A stretch of DNA of 64,000 nt from Microglena sp. YARC (taxonomy: Eukaryota; Chlorophyta; Chlorophyceae; Chlamydomonadales; Chlamydomonadaceae), in the NCBI GenBank assembly GCA_022414725.1, contig CM039466.1, forward strand, positions 38,614,175 through 38,678,174, read 5' to 3'. Shown here piece by piece: positions 1 through 9,725 of the stretch (positions within the stretch are counted from its first letter, which is position 1; each line of letters begins with the position of its first letter). The notes beneath the pieces were generated by a model. That model saw only the letters and a program-made list of their open reading frames with translations, did not search any database and was not told the origin of the DNA. The position numbers and the translations under genes are program-made.

Positions 1-406
1 CTGGGCCTGGAGACCCTACTTCAGAGCTTCATGGTGAGCTTTCAAGTGGATCCCAGGGGGAGCTGCAGCACGGATTGTTCGGAGGCTTGGGCTGGGGAGA
101 GCATCAGGAGGTGGTTGGAGGCTCTAGTTCTGAGATGAGTGAGTGAGGAGGGGTAGGTCAGCAAAAGTGGGCTTTCAAAAAGTGTGAAAAGGATATTCGA
201 TAGTGTTTACACGGTGCGCCATACTATATGTATGGCGATATACCTAGGTCAGGTTGTAGTGGGCCTGACGGGTTAAGCCGATAGGTGGCATTAGCTGGCA
301 TCCGCCTTGTGGCTTGGCATGGGTAGGCCAGCAGGAGGGGTAGGCCAGCAGCCTCAAAATGTTTCTTTCGAAACAAGCCGTCAATAGGCTTGTTCTAGAA
401 TTAGTA

Positions 407-465
407 GGGACCGGCATTTCATATGATGTTGATCAAAGGCAAGTATGATGTCATATGCCGCTCCC
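407..465. mobile_element. Short palindromic ATCATATGAT-family MITE
   Basis: A 59-bp copy made almost only of the two ends: GGGACCGGCATTTCATATGA on the left and CATATGCCGCTCCC on the right, flanked by TA (405-406 and 466-467). It looks like an internal-deletion derivative of the 170-300 bp copies. Confidence 0.7.
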
Positions 466-571
466 TACTCCTGACACATCCTCTAACTAATCCTCAATAT
501 TAGAAAGGCAGTATAGCAGCCAGCAAGCATTTTTGTCAGCACAAATTCCATTTATCCATGTACATTAACCT

Positions 572-781
572 AGCCCCTTTCAGTGATATACGATGGTCTA
601 GTGGTAGACCAGATCGCTTGAGGAAGAAGAGTCGGGGGTTCGACTCCCCCATCGGTCGCTCTTGGCGTTGCAGGTCGTCATCAACCGCGATGGTAGCTTG
701 TCCAGTTGAGTTATGAGACCGCTCCCCACCCGGGTACAACGGGCTCCCTTAACACCACGCCCCACCAGGCGTTATCATTAT
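572..781 (+). mobile_element. tRNA-derived SINE, copy 1
   Basis: The head carries RNA polymerase III promoter boxes of tRNA type: A box TGGTCTAGTGG at 594-604 and a perfect B box GGTTCGACTCC at 637-647. The body ends in the conserved tail CCCACCAGGCGTTATCATTA. The word ATTAACCT at 564-571 recurs just after the tail at about 783-790, a plausible target-site duplication. The 5' and 3' ends of the head do not pair as a tRNA acceptor stem, so this is a SINE rather than a tRNA gene. The same body occurs near 3000, 15253, 39371, 41265 and 46330, with tail-only fragments near 15915 and 16935. Confidence 0.8.
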
Positions 782-901
782 ATTAACCTGCAAACAGCTG
801 CAAATGTCAAAAAGGAGCGAGCGGGCGAAAATTGCTCTCACCACACTTGCATCAATGTTTGTTTGCAGTTTGCCACCGGTTCAATCCTCCGGGGAGTACA
901 A

Positions 902-1075
902 CAGGGTACTTCCATTGACCAAATTGGCCAGCGCTTTAGCGCACTTGAAAAGAACAAAACTGCGCTTTGTAGTGCAAAAAGCACAGAAAATGCTTACTGC
1001 GCCCACAGAGGGGTGCAAAAACCTGTGCAAAACGCCCAGTGGGGCTCAAAAAGGCAGCGCACCAGCGCGCAATAG
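902..1075 (+). mobile_element. hAT-like MITE (CAGGGTACT family), 3' truncated
   Basis: It starts with the family terminus CAGGGTACTTC and has the family's GCGC-rich interior (blocks such as CAGCGCTTTAGCGC and TGCGCCCACAG). The right terminal repeat is missing, so no target duplication can be scored. It lies 160 bp before a complete copy. Confidence 0.7.
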
Positions 1076-1237
1076 CGCTCTCGTATCACACATGAACCAT
1101 CAAATCCTATTCGTAAACCTTATATCAAGGATGGGTGTCACAAAAAGACGAACCAGCGCCCCAAATTTAACGAGGGGGTTTGTTGAATTTTCCAAGCCAA
1201 ATTCCAGTTCGTAAAAGGCTGTTTTATTCATAGTGAC

Positions 1238-1431
1238 CAGGGTACTACTTCTTGCCAAATTGGTCAGCGCTTAAAGCGCACAAACGTCATATTGATTAGC
1301 ACTTATTAGTGCAAAAAGCGCAAAAACTGTGCGCTGTGCCCACAGGGGTAGAACAAACTGCGCGAAACGCGCAGAGGGGCTCAAAAAGGCAGCGTGGCAC
1401 CGCGCTGCCGCGCGCGCTTAGTAGTACCCTG
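1238..1431 (+). mobile_element. hAT-like MITE (CAGGGTACT family), complete copy
   Basis: A 194-bp element with perfect 11-bp terminal inverted repeats, CAGGGTACTAC on the left and GTAGTACCCTG on the right. It is flanked by a perfect 8-bp direct repeat ATAGTGAC (1230-1237 and 1432-1439). An 8-bp target duplication and CAGGG termini are hallmarks of hAT transposons. The interior has no transposase frame, so the copy is non-autonomous. Confidence 0.9.
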
Positions 1432-1473
1432 ATAGTGACAAGCTAGATCTTCACGTTTCTGTGTTTCATGTAA

Positions 1474-1642
1474 GTGTGCTTGTGTGGGTATGGTGTGTGT
1501 GTTTGCGTGGATGCATGTGAGTCTGTGGGTGGGTGGGGGGGGCAGAAGAATGTGTTTGTGTTTGTGTGGGTATGGTGTGTGTGTGTGTGTGTGTGTGGGT
1601 GTGTGTGTGGGTGTGTGTGTGTGTGTGGGGGGGGGGGGGGGG
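1474..1642. repeat. (GT)n / poly-G microsatellite
   Basis: Interrupted TG/TGTGGG repeats ending in a run of Gs at about 1627-1642. The open frames on both strands are simple-sequence artefacts. Confidence 0.9.
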
Positions 1643-1817
1643 TCACTACCATGGCCAGAGGTGATCTGATTGCTATTATCTCGCATCAAAGACACTTGAC
1701 TGCATAGGTACCGCAATGGCATGCGCACATCTGTTCATTCCCAATGTGAAACCCGCTCCAAGGCGAGAATACGGATTCCATGGGCAGCTCTGGATAAGAG
1801 CCATCATCCTTGAGCAA

Positions 1818-1862
1818 TGATATCTAGGTGGCACATGGGCCCTATATCTAGGTGGCGCATGG

Positions 1863-1924
<62 letters not shown>
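1818..1924. repeat. CTAGGTGGCRCATGGGCC repeats and (TA)n
   Basis: Two copies of a roughly 26-bp unit (TATCTAGGTGGCACATGGGC) lead into a 58-bp (TA)n run. Related units recur at 2107-2185, on the other side of the palindromic element inserted in the TA run. Confidence 0.8.
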
Positions 1925-1927
<3 letters not shown>

Positions 1928-2106
1928 ATCAGCAATATGATATCAATATATCATTTCATCATATGATATCATATGACGCCGGCGGTCTGACTAGGTAACT
2001 TCGGCCTGGGGCATCATATCATATGATATTAAAGCATGTGATTTGTGTGTGATATCATATGATATCATACTCGTCTTAGGACAGCATCATATGATTTGCC
2101 GTTCCC
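1925..2106. mobile_element. Palindromic ATCATATGAT-family MITE
   Basis: It begins GGGATCAGCA and ends TTGCCGTTCCC, is flanked by TA on both sides, and is inserted in a (TA)n run. The interior is full of nested palindromes ATCATATGAT and GATATCATATGATATC, plus the family signature GCCGGCGGTCTGACTAGG. TA flanks suggest a Tc1/mariner-like origin (inference). Other copies: 407-465, 3881-4181, 8388-8467, 9039-9421, 42591-42719 and 63232-63405. Confidence 0.75.
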
Positions 2107-2560
2107 TATATATGTATATATAGATGGCAAATGGACCCTATATGTAGATGGCACAAGGGCCCTATATCTAGGTGGGCACTGCTTATACACCACAGGCGGT
2201 ACACAAGAAGGGGGGAGAAGGGGGGGAAATCCACGAGCATGGGGACATCCACACAAATCTGCAAACAGTCAAACAGTCAAACAGTCACCCAAGAGGATGA
2301 GTCAAAAACAAGTTATATGCAGCGTCGCAAAAACAATGGTGGAGAGTGTTTACGACGGAGCGACAGGTGGCAACGGAAGCGAGTTAGTTATGAGACCATT
2401 GGCTGATGTGTCAGGCTTCGTCCCAGTCAGACGGTTGATCGGTCGGTCGGACAAATGGGTAACCCTGGGGGCTCACGCCTCCTTGAAGAGGGGGCTCCAA
2501 CAAACAGTGGGTGCAGATCTCAGCAGGGCAGAACAGCAGAACAGTGCGGATCAGGGGTGG
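2107..2560. other. No recognisable gene
   Basis: Ordinary-complexity sequence with short open frames on the plus strand that run into the 15-bp minisatellite that follows. I recognise no domain, splice-site pair or element in it. Confidence 0.5.
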
Positions 2561-2564
2561 ATGG

Positions 2565-2830
2565 GAGATGTCAGTGTGGATCAGATCAGTGTGGATCTGA
2601 TCATGGTGGATAGGAGATGTCAGTATGGATCGGGTCAGTGTGGATTATATCAGTGTGGATCAGATCAGTGTTGATTACATCTGTGTGGATCAGATCAGTG
2701 TGGATTATATCAGTGTGGATCAGAGCAGTTTGGATCAGAGCAGTGTGGATCAGATCAGTGCGGATCAGATCAGTGTGGATCAGATAAGTGTGGTTCAGAT
2801 CAGTGCGGATCAGAGCAAGGGCGTCCGAAT
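2565..2830. repeat. 15-bp minisatellite (GTGTGGATCAGATCA)
   Basis: About 17 imperfect copies of GTGTGGATCAGATCA. Because the unit is divisible by three, it opens a frame encoding a DQISV repeat. I see no start, splice sites or conservation to support translation. Confidence 0.9.
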
Positions 2831-2999
2831 ATAATCAGAAGATTGCAGGCTCATGAAAGTCAGGAATTCGGATAGCATTCGGCCTGGTCTGCTCACTCCT
2901 CGCCACCTAGGCAATCAGAAGGAGAAGCAATTATGAGGACAAACAAGGCCAGAAGGAAAGAGAAGAGCTACAATAGCGAGTGGCCGTTTGTGCGTGTGA

Positions 3000-3212
3000 G
3001 GAGTACGGTAGTGATTTATAATGGTCTAGTGGTAGACCAGATCGCCTAAGAATGTAGAGTCGGGGGGGCCGACTCCCCCTTCGGTCGCTCTTGGAGTTGC
3101 AAATCGTCGTCAACCGCGATGGTAGCTTGTCCAGTTGAGGTAGGAGACCGCTCCCCACCCGCGTACGACGGGTTCCCTTAACACCACGCCCCACCAGGCG
3201 TTATCATTACAG
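3000..3212 (+). mobile_element. tRNA-derived SINE, copy 2
   Basis: It has the same A-box word GGTCTAGTGGTAGACC and body as the copy at 572-781, and the same tail GGCGTTATCATTACA. The B box is damaged (GGGGGGCCGACTCC). The 5' boundary is approximate. Confidence 0.75.
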
Positions 3213-3268
3213 TATGATTTTGGGAGCGCGTGGACCATGGACGGCAGAGCTACAGGGTTAACTATATT

Positions 3269-3770
3269 TAGGGCTATCAATACCGTACGGTATTTTCAAT
3301 TACCGTACTATATATCGTGATATACCGTACGGTATCGATACCGTACGGTATTTTTATACCCTTTTTAAGGAAAATCAGTTTAAGACCAAGGGGATATAAC
3401 AGGAAATACCGTTTACACGTCCATACACTTAAAATCAAATCAAATGAACCAATACTGAGGGAGATAGAAAAACACGGTAATATCGTGGTCTATTACCGTA
3501 CGATATATCGTAATATATCGTACGGTATAAATTCCCTGACCCAGACTCAGGTGCTTCTGACGAGAATCGAACCGCCGACCTGCCGAGTCGCAAGCCCAAG
3601 CTAGAGCCGATTTGGACCAAACACGATATTACGAACGGTAAACACGATATATCGTGTTAACCGTACGATGGATCCCAAAAATACCGTACGGTTAGCATGT
3701 TTTACCGTACGGTATATAGTACGGTACACGGTAAAATAAATACCGGGCGGTATAAAGCTTGACAGCCCTA
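3269..3770. mobile_element. hAT-like element with ACCGTACGGTAT palindromes
   Basis: A 502-bp element with terminal inverted repeats TAGGGCTATCAA on the left and TTGACAGCCCTA on the right. It is flanked by ACTATATT (3261-3268) and TCTATATT (3771-3778), an 8-bp target duplication with one mismatch. The interior has many copies of the self-complementary word ACCGTACGGTA. A minus-strand tRNA-like stretch near 3545-3600 includes the B-box word GGTTCGATTC. There is no transposase frame. Confidence 0.75.
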
Positions 3771-3880
3771 TCTATATTGTAACCGAGATTTTACGTAGTC
3801 CGGGGGAAACTTTCAAATGGGAAGTCGGTTACAGTTAAACCACCTCGTCTACAATTCAGTTAAACCTGCATCAGACGGTA

Positions 3881-4181
3881 GGGATATCATGTCATCATAT
3901 GGTATCATATGATGCCGGCAGTCTGAATAGGCCAAAGTTACCATATATTTACGGTATCATTTGTATTGTATCGTTTGTATTGTACAGTATCATTTGTATC
4001 GTATCGTTTGTATTTCACCTCAGGAGGCGGGTCTCCCCACACAAACTAGCGGTACAGAAGATTCAGTTCGAATGGCGTTGCCACTTCTACAAAAGAGTAG
4101 GCGCATCATCATATGATGCAATTTGTATACCATATGATATCATACTCGCCTTTGGCCAACATCAATTGATATGCCGGTCCC
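3881..4181. mobile_element. Palindromic ATCATATGAT-family MITE, long copy
   Basis: TA-flanked (3879-3880 and 4182-4183). It begins GGGATATCATGTCATCATAT, has the family core GATGCCGGCAGTCTGAATAGG, and ends TGATATGCCGGTCCC. The middle (about 3955-4085) has an internal ATCATTTGTATCGTATCG repeat and about 80 bp of extra sequence. Confidence 0.75.
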
Positions 4182-4182
4182 T

Positions 4183-4770
4183 ATCCTGGAGGCTCAAGAG
4201 AGGAGGTGCGCCATTGTTTGGGGTTCAGTTCATCAGTGCTTTTTCTTTGTAAGACCTTCCTACACGGTTGGGCAAGTTCCTTAAGCCTATTTGGCCTACC
4301 CCTGGACTGTATCAACATGAGTACATACATACGATGAGGCGGTACAAGCTCATTGCCGAGAGGCGCACCAGGAGCTGGCAGGAGGCTCTAATAAATCGCA
4401 GGTGAAGGGGTCTGTCTGGGTTCTGACTTGGGAGGCGGCAAAGGCTCAAGAGGGGAAGATGCAAGCGCCAGTGATGTGAGACTCCTATGGGGACCAGACC
4501 CCAACCTGTTTGAGCACGTCTAGGTGTGTGTGTACTGCTAGGAGGCAGGAACCCTGTACTGCCCACGTAGCAAACACTTCTTAGTCAGCCACTCTGTGGC
4601 TACCTTACCAAATGCCAAACCTTGTAACGATGAAGTGGAATACAACCCCAAGGAATGCTGTTGGAGGATAGGAGGCAGGCCACGCTGCTCCTGCCTCTCT
4701 GGCTTTCGCCATCATACCTGTGATCCTCGTCAGCAAAATTTTGGCAATGTTGATCGAGGCATTCCATAAG
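4183..4770. other. No recognisable gene
   Basis: Unique-looking sequence with no exon I can support. Near 4291-4307 it holds the reverse complement of the dispersed word TACAGTCCAGGGGTAGC. Confidence 0.5.
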
Positions 4771-4773
4771 TGC

Positions 4774-5292
4774 AGTCGTGCAAGCAGTGGCAATGCGAAA
4801 TGCAGTGGCAGTGGCATTGGAAATGCAGTCGTGCAAGCAGGAAAAGCAAGACGTTGGAAATGCCAAGTCGTGCAAGCAGGAAAAGCAGACGTTGGAAATG
4901 CATTCGTGCATGTAGTGGCAGTGGAAATGCAGTCGTGCAAGCAGTGGCAAGCAGTGGCAGTCGTGCATGCAGTGGCAAGCAGTGGCAGTCGTGCATGCAA
5001 TGGCAGTGGAAATGCAGTCGTGCAAGCAGTGGCAGTCGTGCATGCAGTGGCAAGCAGTGGAAATGCAGTCGTGCATGTAGTGGCAGTGGAAATGCAGTCG
5101 TGCAAGCAGTGGCAAGCAGTGGCAGTCGTGCATGCAGTGGCAAGCAGTGGCAGTCGTGCATGCAGTGGCAAGCAGTGGCAATGCGAAATGCAGTGGCAGT
5201 GGCATTGGAAATGCAGTCGTGCAAGCAGTGGCAGTCGTGCATGCAGTGGCAAGCAGTGGAAATGCAGTCGTGCAAGCAGTGGCAATGCGATG
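4774..5292. repeat. Minisatellite of CAGTCGTGCAAGCAGTGG units
   Basis: About 520 bp of shuffled CAGTCGTGCAAGCAGTGGC, GTGCATGCAGTGGC and GGAAATG blocks. It opens long Cys/His/Ala-rich frames on both strands at once. This is what a trinucleotide-biased repeat does, and it is not evidence of a protein. Confidence 0.9.
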
Positions 5293-5319
5293 CGTCACCC
5301 TTGCTTGGGGGGGAGACTC

Positions 5320-5512
5320 TGACCTGAGCCATAGCTTTCCTTTTCAGCTACAAGGAGCAGCTTCTAGGCAGCTGCCCTGGCTTGCTACCCAGCCAACGCT
5401 ATAACTATTAGAGCTAAACTTTTTTGATGTAGCACAGTCGCTGGCTCAGGGAGCTGCCTGGAAGCTGCTCAGGAAAGCCGGGGAAAGAGCCATGACCTGA
5501 GCACACTGGATT
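5320..5512. repeat. Fold-back repeat (GAGCAGCTTCTAGGCAGCT)
   Basis: The left arm, GAGCAGCTTCTAGGCAGCTG near 5354, is the imperfect inverse of the right arm, GGGAGCTGCCTGGAAGCTGC near 5457. The loop between them is about 80 bp. Single related arms occur near 13157-13220 (forward) and 15620-15690 (reverse), so this is a dispersed family. Confidence 0.65.
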
Positions 5513-5592
5513 CCGTGGGGGAGATAGGGAGTGGTATATGGCGTATGCGTATGTCAGTATGGGGAAGCTAGCCCCCACATAAGGTGCCCCCC

Positions 5593-5695
5593 ATTTAACT
5601 AAACCCTAAACCAACCTATACCCTATACCCTAAACATTAGAATAAAACCCTAAACCATTAACCCTAAAGCCCCTAAACTCCCTAAAGTTAAGTGG
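5593..5695. repeat. Degenerate CCCTAAA (plant-telomere-like) stretch
   Basis: Several CCCTAAA words are mixed with CCCTATA and CCCTAAAG variants. It is interstitial, short and degenerate, so it is not a chromosome end. Similar words occur at 20821-20965, 60998-61016 and 61330-61350. Confidence 0.6.
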
Positions 5696-5699
5696 GAGC

Positions 5700-7327
5700 T
5701 AGCTCCCCCCACCTATGTCCACACTGTCCGACACGAACACCAAGGTCCGAGAGATAGGAGGTTCTTAAAAGATGCTTAACCAGACATGGAGTATATCTGT
5801 ATATGACAGCTTAGGCTGCCGAGCCGAAGGGCTCTTGCTAGTGTGGGTAGCATGTAGCTTTTTGGCCGAGACCCCCACCCCACCCCACCCCCTCAGGAGC
5901 TGTAGCCCCCCAGGCTCACCCCTTATTGTTGTTTGTCTGTCGTTTGGTTAACGCCCCTGATTGAGGGAGCGATCTAGTTACCGCGGCCGAACTGTCGGAA
6001 GCGCGAAATGGAGGCAGTGTGTGTGTCGTGTTGTCGGCAAGTAACCATGGCCCTAGTGAAGCCGTAATCCCTGGATTTGGTCCGCTGCACTCGATACCGG
6101 TGGCACACTGGCACCTGTCGCTCCGATAGCCAACACTCTCCGCCAGTCTTCCGCGACGCTTGCGATGGTTTTGGAAAACTATACCAGGGCAACTGACCTT
6201 GGAAAACCGGGGCCAAAGGCCCCGGAGGAATCTTTTTGGCCTGGGAAAATAGGCTCTCCGGGGCAACCGAGTCAGGGGCTGTTGCTAGCTGTCACTAGCA
6301 TGTAGGTCGTTCTTTGAACTTTTGACATTTTTAGAACAAATCCTTCACATTTCTGGCCAATGCATCAAGTTGTTCACCTTCTGGTTGCTGCTTGGATTCT
6401 GCACATGGCTGGTTTACGCTTAACCTTTTCCACAAGCAAAACAATTTAGGTTGCTGTTTTCTGCCACGAGATTTCCTCTAGGCAGGTCTCCATTCTTTTT
6501 TAATGAGGATTTTGTTGTCTGCAAACGGTTTCATGTCCTCATCACATGTAATAGATTTTCTCAGAACCTTTTCCACAAGACTACGAGGCAGGTCTCCATG
6601 TCTAGAATCTAGATTGTAGTTTTCTGCCACGAGTTTTCCAATTCTCCATGTCGTTGTCTGCAAACGGAATCATATCATCAACACTGGCACCCATTTTTGT
6701 TCTGCTAGCGAACTATGAGCAAAAGAAAGTAGAAAGAGATGAAAGGTTGTCCCGGGATAGGGAGAGAAGCAGAGAGGGAGCGAAGAAGGGAGGGGGCACC
6801 AGTACTCCAGTAGGTCTGGTGGCGCCTGGGCTCCCAAAGTTGTTTGAGAGTTCAATAACTCGAGGGCTGGAACGAAATAAAAACTATCATAGCACCGGTG
6901 CCCTTGGAAACCTGAAACGTGTACTTCACTGTATTGCCCCTGGCCATATTGTTGGAGGACGGCGCTATCAGCCAGCGCTCTCTGTTTGGGCAATATCACC
7001 AATATGGCAAGATCCTAACGGCTGGATCCCTGCCAACATCTTTCCGCCAACACTTCATTCGCATACAGTACCAAACCAAGACGAAGCTATGTCTTTATGT
7101 CTTACAATCAGAGGGGCCCCAAAGGGGACACCAGACAGTATAAAGACATATTTAAGTGGTAGATGCACGTGAAACCGGTGTACAGTAATGGATACCGAAC
7201 GTCAAATTATAGAAACAATTAATGTCCGTGTCAGTACTGTACACTCAATCAGTCATCTATACTACACCTATTAATAAACTGTCAGCCCTAGAGGCAACAC
7301 TAACACATGGGCACACAGACAGACCAT
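5700..7327. other. No confident gene; internal duplication near 6440-6610
   Basis: The block with TTTTCTGCCACGAGATTT and GGCAGGTCTCCAT occurs twice (about 6455-6495 and 6580-6645), so a segment of about 150 bp is duplicated. A 61-residue minus frame at 6478-6663 and a 174-residue plus frame at 6648-7172 are open. Neither shows a recognisable domain or splice context. Near 6110-6175 lies a fragment resembling the end of the GGAGCCCCC dispersed repeat (see 18706). Confidence 0.4.
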
Positions 7328-7353
7328 GGGGGGGGGGGGGGGGGGGGGGGGGG
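7328..7353. repeat. Poly-G tract
   Basis: About 26 consecutive Gs, 140 bp beyond the COX2B stop codon. Confidence 0.9.
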
Positions 7354-7491
7354 CATCTGGTGCAACGCATGATCTACATTAAGTAAGTAAGTAAGCAAGC
7401 GGGCAGGTATCAAAGAAGCTTGAGGCCAGGAGCCAGCTGGGGCAGGCGTGCCTGTTTATGCAATTACGGCCAGGGCACGTGTGTTGCCTAT

Positions 7492-7747
7492 TTAAGCGGC
7501 GTCGATGAGCTTGCGCACATACTCAGTCAGGAACTGGCGTGGGCTGATGGCCTCGACCACAATGGGCATGAAGGAGTGGTTGGCACCGCACAGCTCAGAG
7601 CACTGGCCGTAGAACACACCCTCGCGGTTAATGTTCAGCCAGATCTGGTTCAGCCTACCGGGCACGCAGTCGACCTTGATGCCCAGGGAGGGCACAGCCC
7701 AGGAGTGGAGCACATCAGAGGCTGGATGGGTGAGGAGGGGGTTGGTG

Positions 7748-7814
<67 letters not shown>

Positions 7815-7949
7815 TGTGGGGGGGTATAGTTGGGTAGGGGGGCGATTGTTGAAATAGGTTGCCTTGGGTTAAGGTTTGGGAGAGGGAGGGTACGGCCAGG
7901 AGTGATGCACATCAGAGGCTGCAAGGGTGAGGAGGGGGTTGGTGTTTGT

Positions 7950-7980
<31 letters not shown>

Positions 7981-8707
7981 GGGATGTTGCGAGGAGGAGG
8001 AGGAGGAGGAGGAGGAGGAGGAGGAGGAGGAGGACGGGGGTGGAGTGGGGTGGGGATGAGGAGAAGGTTTATATTTGGGTAGTTGGGTAGGGTGGTTGTT
8101 GAAATAGGTTGCCTTGGGTTCAGGTTCAGGTTTGGGGAGGGGAGGGCATGGTACTGGAGTGCAGAACATCAGATGATAGGGATGTTGGGGAGGGGGATAC
8201 TGGGTGAGGGGGATACTGGGTGAGGGGGATGCTGGGTGAGGGGGTGCTGGGTGAGGGGGGTGCTGGATGAAGGGGGTGCTGGGTGAGGGGATGCTAGTTG
8301 AGGGGGGTGCTGGGTGGGGGGGATGCTAATTGAGGGGGATGCTGTGAAAGGGGGGTGCTGTGTGAGGAGGGTGCTTTTATTTTTGGATATTAAATCATAT
8401 GATTTGTGTATGATATCATATGAGATCATACTTGTCTTTGGTCAACATCATATGATTCGCCGTTCCCTAATGATATGGGGTGCTTTGAGTCTAGGTTTAG
8501 GGATGGGAAAGGGAGGGCATGACCTAGGAGTGCAGCACATCAGAGGATGCAAAGGGGAGGAGAGGGATTGTGCTTGTGTGTGGGGGGTGTGGTGGGGGGA
8601 GGGGGCAGGGGGAATACTGCTTGATCTGTAGTAGGGGCTGTTGGGTTGGGCTGTGGTGTAGGGGATATTGGGATGGGGGCTGTTGGGATTGGTGTCAAGG
8701 TGGGGTG

Positions 8708-8750
<43 letters not shown>

Positions 8751-8833
8751 TGTGTGTATGTGTGTGTGTGGTGTGTGTGGTGTGTGTGTGGGGGGGGGGG
8801 GGGGGGGGGGGGTGTATGTGTGTGTGCGTGTGT

Positions 8834-8877
<44 letters not shown>

Positions 8878-9688
8878 GAGTTGGGGAGGTTTGTATTAGG
8901 GATAAGGGGACGATGTCTGTGCAGGTGTGGGGAAGGAGAGGGGAGAACAGGGATTGCGCTGGATGTGCTCGGTGTGGGTCAGGAGGTACACTTTGGATTG
9001 GCGCTACTTGGATTGGAGCGCCGCGACAAGGCGCGGCAGTATGATATCATATGATATCATGTCCCATATGATATCATGTCCTTATTTGATAACAGATTAT
9101 GTTGGCAGTCTAGCTGGGCCAATGTGGTCACTCATGTGTGATCATATGATCCTATTTGCATGATAGCACCAGGGTACTTCAAATGGCCAAATAAGGCCAG
9201 CGCTACAGAGCACTTGAAAACAAAAAAACTGCGCTTTGCAGTGCAAAAAACGCAAAAATTGATTGCTGCGCCCACAGGGGGGTGCAAAAAACTGCGCTTA
9301 ATTCGCAGAGGGGGTCAACAAGTCAGCGCTCATAAGCGCAACAGCGCGCGCTTTAAATTACCCTGGATAGCACATGATGGCATACTTGCCTTTGGTCAAC
9401 ATCATATGATATGCCGGTCCCTAACCACGACAGGGTTCAGTATGAGCACAAGTCAACTCCCACCCCTCCACACCCACCACCCCTGACCACCCTCCCCAAC
9501 TCCTTACATACACACGAAGAGAAAACCCTAACAGGGGCACCCAATTTGATTGCCGGTCTTTTTCTGCCCCCCTCCCCCCTCTCACACACCCCACCCCAGA
9601 CCACCCTCCCCAACTCCTCACTAACACAGAGAGAGCAACACTACAACCTTAACAGAGGGGCACCCGGTATAATTGTTGGCCTTCTTCT

Positions 9689-9725
<37 letters not shown>

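Noticed and set aside
590..662. Genuine tRNA gene
   Set aside because: Both promoter boxes are present, but the acceptor ends do not pair and the sequence continues into a repeated body and tail found elsewhere, so it is a SINE.
4600..5404. Five overlapping 90-232 residue Cys/His/Ala-rich frames
   Set aside because: Produced by a GCA/TGC-biased minisatellite on both strands; no splice or start context.
5593..5695. Chromosome end
   Set aside because: The CCCTAAA words are few, degenerate and internal, with long unique sequence on both sides.
6648..7172. 174-residue plus-strand ORF as a gene
   Set aside because: Uneven composition, no recognisable domain, no homologous repeat or splice context; kept only as part of a no-gene stretch.
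7492..7713. Mitochondrial DNA insertion carrying a cox2 fragment
   Set aside because: The frame joins three further exons through GT-AG introns with matching phases, as expected of a nuclear COX2B.
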